NCBI RefSeq assembly: GCF_001598235.1
Contig: NZ_BCYO01000009.1
Span: forward strand, 94,441 to 158,440
Source of the DNA: Polaromonas jejuensis NBRC 106434
GTDB taxonomy: Bacteria; Pseudomonadota; Gammaproteobacteria; Burkholderiales; Burkholderiaceae_C
DNA length: 64,000 bases
Reading direction: 5' to 3'
Position numbers and translations under genes: made by a program. Position 1 is the stretch's first letter. Each line of letters opens with the position of its first letter. Of the stretch, positions 10,500 through 17,894 are shown one piece after another. The notes under the pieces are model-generated. The model worked only from the letters and a program-made list of their open reading frames with translations. It was not told the DNA's origin and did no database searches.

Positions 10500-10772
10500 A
10501 GCCCCGCTACAAGGAAATCTGCGCCCGGATGAAGCTGCAAAGCGAAGGCGCACTCAAAAGCGTGCTGGGCTACACCCAAGACAAGGTCGTCGCCACGGAC
10601 TTCCGCGATGATGTACGCACGTCGATCTTCGACGCTGATGCCAGCATTGCGCTTGACAGTACCTTCGTGAAGATCGTGGGCTGGTACGACAACGAATGGG
10701 ACTGCTCCAACAAGTGCCTGGAGATGGTGCGGGTGGTGGCGAGCAATTCGACTTCAATAAAAACACGCTTGG
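10498..10772 (+). pseudogene. Broken gap copy 1 (3' end of GAPDH plus left arm of terminator)
   Basis: Similarity to gap runs from its codons EATLKEI to the end of the gene and on into the terminator. It shows [40 protein letters not shown] and [11 protein letters not shown]. The start of the gene, the catalytic cysteine and the stop codon are missing. Past the coding end, 'cttcaataaaaac' still matches the gap 3' untranslated region. Base changes shared with copy 2 but not with gap (GATGTACGCACGTCGATCTTCGA) show that the two fragments come from the same diverged gap allele or paralogue. Confidence 0.9.
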
Positions 10773-10774
10773 GC

Positions 10775-10975
10775 ATGGTGAACTCGGGCCACCGCATGCG
10801 CCAGTTCTTGCAAACGCAATTTCCGGGTCGCGACCCGCCGCGCTTTGACGTGAGCGTGGCGCTGTACAGCGGTCCCGTGACACCGGCCCGTCTGCAGGAC
10901 CCGCTGCACGACTCGGCTGTGCAAACCTTGCCGGTAGACGCCGCGGTCAATACCACCATGCTGCTGCAAAAAGCA
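10775..10975 (+). pseudogene. Possible remnant of a class III nucleotide cyclase
   Basis: In the frame following the gap fragment, [39 protein letters not shown] and LLQKAGA resemble the late part of a class III cyclase domain (FDVSVGLHSGPV...QTLPVGDAVNxA). Neither a start nor the metal-binding aspartates is present. It abuts the signalling island, which has an intact REC-cyclase, but the residue pattern is not that of the intact gene. The call rests on recognition of the motif order only. Confidence 0.4.
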
Positions 10976-11244
10976 GGCGCAGTTCTCAGGCTGAGCCATC
11001 ATCACCGGCATGACCATGCTGCGCAGCGTCATGGGCGCGGTGGCAAGGGATAGAACCATGGGCAGCATGACACACCAGCGGTGTTTGTCCATTTCTAAGA
11101 CAATGATTGAGGTCCACGGCAAGCGAGTTTGAGGCGTTTATGACGATGAAACGACAGACCCTGGCGATGTGGTCGTAGTCCTCAAGCAGCATTGCCTCAA
11201 GGGGCTTTGGGCAAGCCATTGCGGCTGTGGATCTATTCTTTCGT
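10976..11244. other. Intergenic region between cyclase remnant and response regulator
   Basis: About 270 bases with no gene I can support. A short hydrophobic minus-strand reading frame at about 10975-11090 ([20 protein letters not shown]) looks like one piece of a membrane protein but has no recognisable continuation, so it is probably debris. Confidence 0.4.
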
Positions 11245-11643
11245 TCAATCGGCAGCCTGGCTCGGGCTGTCGCAAATCTGCCGGATCTGCGCCGGAAGCT
11301 CCATCGGATCAAACGGCTTGGCGATCACGCCCAGCGCGCCCAGCGCCTTGTACTGGGCCACTTCGGCCGGCTGCACTTTGGCCGTCATGAAAATCACCGG
11401 CGTGCTGGTGGTGGCCGACAGCTGGCGCAAGGCCTGCAGCGTGCTGGGGCCGTCCATGCCGGGCATCATCACGTCCAGCAAGAGCAGGTCGGCAGCAGCG
11501 CCGGGAGCCGCTGCCAGCGCTTCACTGCCCGAGGCACAGGCAATGACAGTAAATCCACCAACGGCTTCAAGTGCCATCTGGGCAATCGCGCGGATGTCGG
11601 GTTCGTCTTCAACGTAAAGGATGCGATCAAAGGGTACGGGCAT
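11245..11643 (-). CDS. Single-domain response regulator (CheY-like)
   Basis: 132 residues, one REC domain and nothing else. [12 protein letters not shown] gives the acidic pocket, [13 protein letters not shown] places the phosphorylated Asp57, and VIAKPFDP supplies the conserved Lys109. With no output domain it may act by binding a partner or as a phosphate sink. It is the last gene of the minus-strand signalling operon, 10 bases after the hybrid kinase, whose phosphate it may accept. Confidence 0.92.
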   Translation of the reverse strand: MPVPFDRILYVEDEPDIRAIAQMALEAVGGFTVIACASGSEALAAAPGAAADLLLLDVMMPGMDGPSTLQALRQLSATTSTPVIFMTAKVQPAEVAQYKALGALGVIAKPFDPMELPAQIRQICDSPSQAAD

Positions 11644-11653
11644 GGCGAGAGGC

Positions 11654-14557
11654 TCAGGTTTTGGGGTGGAAAGATCTGGGGCGGGTCAGAGTACGCATGA
11701 GCGTGGCCCGCAGTTCGTCATCGGAAGTTTTCGCCTTCAGCAGAATGGCGGTGGCGTGCCCCCTGTCGGCGTCGCTCACATCGCTGGCTGAAAAAATCAC
11801 CACCGGCGGAGCTGGCTCGAGCTGCGCAATATCACCAAACAGGCTCGAGCCGGACGCCTCCTCGGGGCCCAGGTCGAGGTCAAGCAGCACGGCATCCACC
11901 ACGTGGGTCCGCAGATGCGTTCGGGCTTCTTCCAGTGTGGCGGCGAATACGAACGTGGCAAGGTCCTGTGAAATGGCGGCCGTGATGCGCTGGATGTCCT
12001 GGTCGTCTTCCACATGCAGAATGCGCGGCTTGTCCCCGGTGATGCCCGCAATCGCCCGGCGCAAGCCGAGGATCAGCCGGTTTTCATCAATCGGCTTTTC
12101 GAGCCAGCCGGACACCATGAGCGGCTGGTTGTTGAATTGCAGCCGCCCCTCTTCGGCCATGGCCGACACCACCACGACGGGCAGGTGGCGCGTGTGCTTT
12201 TCGTCGCGCAAGGCACGAATCAGCGAAACGCCGTCCCGGTCGGGCAGTCTCAGGTCCACCGTCATGGCGGCGTAGGCCTGGATCGTCAACAGCTCCAGTG
12301 CCTGCGCTGCACTGTGCACCATGTCGGCGTCAAAGCCCCCCTTGTCGAGCATCATGCCGATCAGCTGCGCGACGTCGGGGTCGTCTGCGCACACCAGAAT
12401 GCGCGGTCTGGGCGCCGGTTGGCCGGCCGTGACGGGGCCTGTGCTTGCCACGATTGACTTGATGGTCGGCCATTCGGGCAATTCAAAAAAGAAGGTCGTC
12501 CCGGCGCCTACCTCGGAGCTGAAATCCATACGGCCGCTCATGCGCTCAACGATGACCCGTGAAATGTTCAGTCCCAGGCCGGGGCCTCCTTTTTGCCGCG
12601 TATCCGACGAGTCGGCCTGCGAAAACTTCTGGAAGATGCGCGGGCGAAACTCCTGTGGGATACCCGAACCGTGGTCACGGACCTCGACACGCACCCGCCC
12701 ATCGGCTCGCAGCAGCCTGACCTGAATGGCTGTTTGCGGCGGTGAAAACTTTACGGCATTGGACAACAGGTTGGTGACGACCTGCATGAAGCGGTCGCTG
12801 TCGACAGTGGCACGCAGGGTGTCGTCGGGGGCGTCCAGCTCCAGTGCGACTTTATGCTGTGCGGCGAAGCCTTCATTGGCCGCCAGCGCCTGTTCCAGCA
12901 GGGGTTTGAGCTCGGTCACCTGCAACTCGAAGCGCATTTTTCCGGACTCGATTTTCTCACTGTCCAGGATGTCGTTGATCAGGCGGATCAGGCGCTCGCA
13001 ATTGTCCTTGGCAATGCCCACCAGGCTTTTCGCCTTGTCCGGCAGCACACCGGCCACACCGCCCGCGATCAGGCCCAGCGAGCCGCGAATCGAGGTGAGC
13101 GGCGTGCGCAGCTCATGACTCACGGTCGAGACAAACTCGCTCTTCATGCGGCCGATGCGCTTCAACTCGGTGATGTCGTTGCCCAGTGCAAAAAAGCCAA
13201 TCACCCGGTCTTTCTGTTCGCCCTCGCCGTAGCGCGGGAAATACTTCATGTCGTAGTCCCGCAGGCCGCCCTGGGGTTTCATCTGGGACCTCTCGTAGCT
13301 GACCGAATAACCCGCGAGCGCCTCTTCAACCTTGTCGCGCACCTCCTCGTAACAGTCGCTGCTCAGTACCTCGCGCAGGGTCTTGCCGTGGATCTGGTCG
13401 TAGTTCAGGCCGAGGCTTTCCTCGTAGGCCCGGTTGTGAAACTGGATGCGTTGCTCCGCGTCGACGTAGGCAATCAGCGCCGGCACGGCGTCGATTACCT
13501 GCCGCATCCGGGATTCGCTGGCGCGCAGGGCGTCGCTGATGCGTTTGGTTTCAGTGATGTCATGCACAATGGATGTGAACAGCCGCTTGCCATCCACCGT
13601 AACGTTGCCGAACGACAGCTGCAGCGCAATCTCGTCGCCGTTCTTGCGCAGCCCCCGGGTTTCGCGGCCGGATTCCCTGAACCCTTCTGGCTGGGAGAGC
13701 CGGGCATTGAAATACTTTTCAAACGCAGGGCGATGACGGACCGGCATCAGTTGCGTCACTGGGCGCCCCAGCAGCTCCGGCAGCTCGTAGCCAAACAGCT
13801 TCAGGCCGGCCGCGTTGACGTTCGAGATGAGGCCGTCGGCGGTGGTGATGATCACCCCCTCGCCCATGATTTCGGTCACCGCACGGCTCATGGCCACGCT
13901 GTCGGACAACTGGGCCTCTGCCCGCCGGCGCTTCGCTTCGTAATGGTTGAGCATGAAGATCGCCCAGCCCAGCGGCCCCAGCGAGAGCAGGCCGCCGGCC
14001 AGGATCAGCAGCTTGATGACTTGCGCGCTGCTCCGGGTTCTGTCGTGTAATCGCTGCAAGGCGAGTGATCCATTGGCTTTGATGCTCTCGACCAGGCTGT
14101 CGATGTTTTCACGAAATTGGCGATTCGAATCACTGCTGGCCTGCACGGCAGCGGCCGGCAGCCCGGATTCCTGCCGTGTTTTCACGGATTGGTCCATGCT
14201 TTCCAGACCATGGGCCATGGAAACCTCCAGCGAGGGCCATAGCCTTTGCTCGTCGGTGGTAGCGACCGCTGCGCGCGCTTCGGCCAGCGTGTTTTTCACG
14301 CCAGTGCGGGCCGCCTGGTAGGCCTTCAAATCGCCCGTGTCGGCCGTGATCAGGTATTTGCGCTGCCAGGACTCGGTGGTTTTCAGTTGGGAAACCATCC
14401 GATCCAGCAGCAGCACGGTGTCCTGCGAGTTTCTCTCGGTGCGGGCGTCGTCCAGCAACCCCTTGATGGTCGAGTAAGAGCCCACGCTGATCAGCAGCAG
14501 GAGTGCCAGTCCCGCGCCCAGCGCCAGGTTGATTTTGGTGCGGAAGGTGAATTTCAC
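11654..14557 (-). CDS. Hybrid sensor histidine kinase (CHASE3-PAS-PAS-HisKA-HATPase-REC-REC)
   Basis: 967 residues from GTG 14557, chosen because the next residues KFTFRTKINLALGAGLALLLLISVGSY are a normal cytoplasmic start plus first membrane helix; an upstream ATG at 14698 lies inside the HPt gene. A CHASE3-like periplasmic region (about 30-175) and a second helix (about 180-205) follow. Two PAS domains, HisKA with His481 in STVSHELRTPL, HATPase and two C-terminal REC domains (Asp768, Asp893) complete it. The G2 box reads GGPGLGL instead of GGTGLGL. It starts 10 bases after the HPt stop. Its PAS-HisKA-HATPase-REC part is a close paralogue of the kinase at 17895-19517. Confidence 0.92.
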   Translation of the reverse strand: MKFTFRTKINLALGAGLALLLLISVGSYSTIKGLLDDARTERNSQDTVLLLDRMVSQLKTTESWQRKYLITADTGDLKAYQAARTGVKNTLAEARAAVATTDEQRLWPSLEVSMAHGLESMDQSVKTRQESGLPAAAVQASSDSNRQFRENIDSLVESIKANGSLALQRLHDRTRSSAQVIKLLILAGGLLSLGPLGWAIFMLNHYEAKRRRAEAQLSDSVAMSRAVTEIMGEGVIITTADGLISNVNAAGLKLFGYELPELLGRPVTQLMPVRHRPAFEKYFNARLSQPEGFRESGRETRGLRKNGDEIALQLSFGNVTVDGKRLFTSIVHDITETKRISDALRASESRMRQVIDAVPALIAYVDAEQRIQFHNRAYEESLGLNYDQIHGKTLREVLSSDCYEEVRDKVEEALAGYSVSYERSQMKPQGGLRDYDMKYFPRYGEGEQKDRVIGFFALGNDITELKRIGRMKSEFVSTVSHELRTPLTSIRGSLGLIAGGVAGVLPDKAKSLVGIAKDNCERLIRLINDILDSEKIESGKMRFELQVTELKPLLEQALAANEGFAAQHKVALELDAPDDTLRATVDSDRFMQVVTNLLSNAVKFSPPQTAIQVRLLRADGRVRVEVRDHGSGIPQEFRPRIFQKFSQADSSDTRQKGGPGLGLNISRVIVERMSGRMDFSSEVGAGTTFFFELPEWPTIKSIVASTGPVTAGQPAPRPRILVCADDPDVAQLIGMMLDKGGFDADMVHSAAQALELLTIQAYAAMTVDLRLPDRDGVSLIRALRDEKHTRHLPVVVVSAMAEEGRLQFNNQPLMVSGWLEKPIDENRLILGLRRAIAGITGDKPRILHVEDDQDIQRITAAISQDLATFVFAATLEEARTHLRTHVVDAVLLDLDLGPEEASGSSLFGDIAQLEPAPPVVIFSASDVSDADRGHATAILLKAKTSDDELRATLMRTLTRPRSFHPKT

Positions 14558-14567
14558 GGCGGCACTG

Positions 14568-14918
14568 TCAGCTCTGGGATGACTCGGAAGGCAGGCTGAG
14601 CCTGACCATGTTGATCGCTTCCGTGATTTGCTGCTGCAGCGCGCCCGTGGGCGGTGCACCCGCGTCCAGCAGGGCCCGAACGGCCAGCTCCAGGGCATGA
14701 CTGGCGTGGCTCAAATCGCGAGAACCGTAAGTCCCGGCCGTGCCGTGCAGATTGTGGGCCATGCGCTCCAGGACACCGAGTTTGTCTTGTGCCTCATCGG
14801 CTTGCCGGACGTCCTGCCACAGCGCTTCGATCCGGGCCACTTTCTCAGGCAGCGTGCGCCGGTAATCGGTGCGCTGGGCCTCTATGAATTGCAGAAGCTC
14901 AAGCTTGGACCGGCTCAT
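14568..14918 (-). CDS. HPt-domain phosphotransfer protein
   Basis: 116 residues. RMAHNLHGTAGTYGSRDLSHASHALE matches the histidine phosphotransfer four-helix bundle, with His55 as the phosphoacceptor (consensus AHxLKG, where the usual Lys is His58 here). It would shuttle phosphate between REC domains of the neighbouring hybrid kinases and a terminal response regulator. It lies between a response regulator (24 bases upstream) and the two-REC hybrid kinase, a natural phosphorelay set. Confidence 0.88.
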   Translation of the reverse strand: MSRSKLELLQFIEAQRTDYRRTLPEKVARIEALWQDVRQADEAQDKLGVLERMAHNLHGTAGTYGSRDLSHASHALELAVRALLDAGAPPTGALQQQITEAINMVRLSLPSESSQS

Positions 14919-14941
14919 GGTGGGATGCAGTGCCAGCGCAC

Positions 14942-15754
14942 TTATTTGGCTTTTTCCGGCCAGGGTTCGGTGCTGGGGGGAATGGCTGGCCGGTCGTCGG
15001 GCAGGCCGGTCACGGTGCGCACAGCTTCCAGCAGGGCGTCGGCTTCGAACGGCTTGGTGACATAGCCGTCTGCCCCGCCTGCCAGACCTTTGATGACCGC
15101 TTCGCGCGTGGCCTTGCCGGTCATCATGATGACCGGCACGTTTTTGAGCGCAGGGTGCTGGCGCATTCTGAGCAGAATGTCGAAGCCGTCGGCATCGGGC
15201 AGCATCACGTCCAGCAGGACCAGATCAGGAACCGGGAGTTTGCGCAGTTCGGCGACGATCTCTGCCCGCGCGCCGGCGATGCGCGCATCGAAGCCCTCGA
15301 ACGTGAGGTAGTGCTGCAGGAACTTGGCCAGGTGCGGCTCGTCTTCCACAATAAGGGCGGACAGCTCCTCCTCCTCCTCCTCCTCGGGCAGCACGCGCAG
15401 CGGCCGCTTGCGCGCAATGCGCACGAAATAGCCGGCCTTCTGCAGCGAAGCAGTACCGGCATCGGCTTCGGCCGTGGCCAGCGTCAACGCTTTCTTCGAG
15501 GGCTTGATGGTGAACTGATCGGCAAACGGATCGTCTATCCGGACACGCAGCAACCCCCTGTCGATCAGCCGCGAGAAGGTGGCATCGAAGTCATCGGGTG
15601 GAAAAGGCTTCATGCCCGCCTTGATCTGGCCGAGGGTGAGGATGCCATCCACGCGGACCAGCAATTCAACTTCCGCGGGCAAGGCCGTGGTCATGGCACC
15701 GCGCAACTGGTGCTCACCCAGAGGCGTCAGTGAATAAACCTCCTTGTCGTGCAC
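14942..15754 (-). CDS. Response regulator with N-terminal unassigned domain and C-terminal REC
   Basis: 270 residues. The REC domain (about 131-245) has ALIVEDEP, LVLLDVMLPDADG with Asp182 and YVTKPFEADAL. The N-terminal about 115 residues (LTPLGEHQLRG, LPAEVELLVRVDGILTLGQIK, FSRLIDRGLLR) look like a small helical, possibly winged-helix domain that I cannot assign. Seven consecutive glutamates (124-130) link the two and are encoded by a GAG-rich microsatellite. About 200 bases separate it from the cyclase gene upstream, so it may have its own promoter. Confidence 0.82.
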   Translation of the reverse strand: MHDKEVYSLTPLGEHQLRGAMTTALPAEVELLVRVDGILTLGQIKAGMKPFPPDDFDATFSRLIDRGLLRVRIDDPFADQFTIKPSKKALTLATAEADAGTASLQKAGYFVRIARKRPLRVLPEEEEEEELSALIVEDEPHLAKFLQHYLTFEGFDARIAGARAEIVAELRKLPVPDLVLLDVMLPDADGFDILLRMRQHPALKNVPVIMMTGKATREAVIKGLAGGADGYVTKPFEADALLEAVRTVTGLPDDRPAIPPSTEPWPEKAK

Positions 15755-15950
15755 GGTATGTCAGCCCTTGTTCTTGGTTGCTGGAAGCTACCTCTTGGCG
15801 TGGCTATCAGGCTGATTCTAGTGATTTATCAAGGTGTGAGGCAAAGGGGCGGAGGCGAGGCGAGCCCGCCGGCCCCTCGGTCGACGAGCCAGCAAGCCAG
15901 CACCCTCAAGAACCGACGCGCCGCTGCACTGGTGAAACATCCGGGGGGGT

Positions 15951-17699
15951 TTACTGTATACCCGCCGGTGTTTCGGGGCCAGTCCCGCCGCTTGCAGCGG
16001 TTGCGGGCGGCAAGACGGCGCCCAGCGCGGAGATCAATTCGCCCAGCGAGATCTCCAGGGCCCCCAGCAGGCTGTCTATGGCCCCGCGCGGCAAGTCGTT
16101 ACCGAGGGCCTGCTCCAGCGCGCCGGCATCGGCGGGCACGCGCGTGGCACCAATTTGCGCCGATATGGCCCGCAGGGAGTGACTCAGCAGTTCCGCGGTT
16201 TTCAGGTCGCCCGCATCAAGGGCTTCGCGGATGCGCACGGGCGCGTCATGGCGGCCTTCCAGGTAGCGGCGCAGCATCGACACATAAAACGGTTTCATGC
16301 TCATGGCCCGGGGGAGCCCCAGTGCGATGTCAAGCCCGGCCACACCTTCAGGCAACACCACGTCCGCCGCACTCGTCGCCCCAAGCGCCGGCATGGCCGC
16401 CTCGGGAACAGGCGGAGCTGCAGCAGGCGCCTGCGCTACAGCCGGCGCCTCCAGACTCTCAAGCGCCCTGCGCAGTTCGGTCGCGGCGTCTGCCCGCTCC
16501 TTGCCCGTCAGGCGGCCCATGTCGATTTGCAGGTGAATTCCCGGCCGGTCGCACTGGATGACGCCGGCATCAGCCAGCGCAGCTGCGCTGGTTTGATGCA
16601 CGGCATATACCGCGATGGGCTCGGCAAAGCCCTTGGCGAGAACCGGGCCCCGGGCGTCCACCTGGATTTCGCCCTGCACCAGGGCATGGGTTTCGCTGGA
16701 AATCAGGATTTCGCCGGGCTCGGCGGCTTGCTCCAGCCGGGCGGCGAGGTTGACCTCGCGCCCGATGATGGTGTACTCCATGCGCAGATTGCTGCCGAAA
16801 TTGCCTACGTCGCAAAATCCCGAATTGATGCCGATGCGGATCTCGAAGCGCTTGTTGATGCCCATGGCCTTCCAGCGCACATGGAGCTCATCCATGCGCT
16901 TTTGCATGGCAACCGCCATCCTGACGCACTGCACCGCATCCTGCCGAGGCCCCAGGGTATGCGGGTCGCCAAAAAAGATAACGATGGCGTCGCCAATGAA
17001 TTTGTCGAGCGTGCCACCGTATTCGGCTGCGATCAGCGACATCTCTTCGAAATAGCTGTTGAGCAGGAAAGTGACTTCCTCGGGCTGCCACTGCGCCGTC
17101 GAGGCCGTGAAATTCCTGATGTCGGAAAAAAATACCGTGAGCCTTTTGCGCTGGGTCTGGATTTTGGCCTGGCGCGAGCCGTCAAAAAGCGACCGGTAAA
17201 CCTGCGGCGCAAGATAGCGCGACAGCTGCTCGGACAAGCCCTTCAGGCGTTTGGCGTTGGAACTGCGCTCCAGGTGAAGCCTGACCCGTGCAAGAAGAAT
17301 GGGCGGGCTGATCGGTTTGGTGATGTAGTCGGTGGCGCCCAGGTCCAGGCCTCGTTGCTCTTCTTCCACACTGCTAAGGGCCGTCAGGAATATGACCGGT
17401 ATGTCTGCCGTGCGCGGGTCGCGCCGCAGCTGCGCCATGACCTCATAGCCGTCCATGACGGGCATCATGACGTCGAGCAGGATAAGTTCGGGCCGCATGT
17501 TCGCCCTTGCCATCTCCAGGCCGGCCTCGCCCGAATCCGCCACCAGTACCTCGTAACGGCTCTCCAGCAAGGCGGCAAGGAAATAGCGGATGTCGGCCGT
17601 GTCTTCAATCACCAGGATGTGCGGCCGCGCCGGGGTAGCCACGCTGCCGGTGGCGGAATCCAGCAACCCGTCTGTTCCTGGCCTCCCCGCTTGGTTCAT
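15951..17699 (-). CDS. REC-adenylate cyclase-HPt fusion protein
   Basis: 582 residues with three modules. REC, about 25-140: ILVIEDTADIR, LILLDVMMP with Asp76, Lys128 in TKPI. Class III cyclase, about 185-370: metal aspartates Asp193 (FFSDIRNFT) and Asp237 (DKFIGDAIV), Lys233 and Thr310 (MEYTIIG) at the base-selecting positions, which favour ATP, and Asn317/Arg321 (VNLAARLE). Then an Ala/Pro linker and a C-terminal HPt domain, about 455-570, with His507 in LLSHSLRAISAQIG. AGGAAGATCC precedes the ATG. It would make cAMP under phosphorelay control, and its HPt could also receive or pass phosphate. It sits in the middle of the signalling operon. Confidence 0.9.
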   Translation of the reverse strand: MNQAGRPGTDGLLDSATGSVATPARPHILVIEDTADIRYFLAALLESRYEVLVADSGEAGLEMARANMRPELILLDVMMPVMDGYEVMAQLRRDPRTADIPVIFLTALSSVEEEQRGLDLGATDYITKPISPPILLARVRLHLERSSNAKRLKGLSEQLSRYLAPQVYRSLFDGSRQAKIQTQRKRLTVFFSDIRNFTASTAQWQPEEVTFLLNSYFEEMSLIAAEYGGTLDKFIGDAIVIFFGDPHTLGPRQDAVQCVRMAVAMQKRMDELHVRWKAMGINKRFEIRIGINSGFCDVGNFGSNLRMEYTIIGREVNLAARLEQAAEPGEILISSETHALVQGEIQVDARGPVLAKGFAEPIAVYAVHQTSAAALADAGVIQCDRPGIHLQIDMGRLTGKERADAATELRRALESLEAPAVAQAPAAAPPVPEAAMPALGATSAADVVLPEGVAGLDIALGLPRAMSMKPFYVSMLRRYLEGRHDAPVRIREALDAGDLKTAELLSHSLRAISAQIGATRVPADAGALEQALGNDLPRGAIDSLLGALEISLGELISALGAVLPPATAASGGTGPETPAGIQ

Positions 17700-17714
17700 G
17701 GTCCGGATCTTCCT

Positions 17715-17894
17715 TTAAAACCCGCGAGCCCCGCCCCGGGGCAACCCGAATGCAGGGCGGCAGGCGCAGGTCTGCGCGGCACTGTGCACCATGTCCGAAT
17801 CAAAGCCGCTTTTTTCAAGCATCAGGTTGATCCGCCGCGAAATGTCGGGGTCGTCTTCGCAAACCAGGATGAGGGGCCTCGTCGCAGCGCTGCC
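17715..17894 (-). pseudogene. In-frame remnant of a C-terminal REC domain lost from the kinase upstream
   Basis: Directly after the TGA of the kinase at 17895, and in the same frame, the sequence reads TRPLILVCEDDPDISRRINL then MLEKSGFDSDMVHSAAQ. This matches the start of the first C-terminal REC of the paralogous kinase (RPRILVCADDPDVAQLIGMM...GGFDADMVHSAAQ). Similarity stops after HSAAQ, before the phosphoacceptor Asp, and the frame ends at a TAA at 17715-17717. Confidence 0.85.

Noticed and set aside
10472..11053. 193-codon plus-strand frame as a real protein
   Set aside because: It is a chance join of the doxX end (other frame), a broken gap copy and a cyclase-like remnant, without a ribosome site.
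12588..12596. Pro in place of Thr in the GGTGLGL box of the hybrid kinase as a sign of an inactive kinase
   Set aside because: The other ATP-binding elements are intact and this position varies among active kinases, so no loss of activity is claimed.
15361..15392. CRISPR-like or other repeat array
   Set aside because: It is a simple trinucleotide run within a coding sequence; no spacer-repeat structure exists anywhere in the window.
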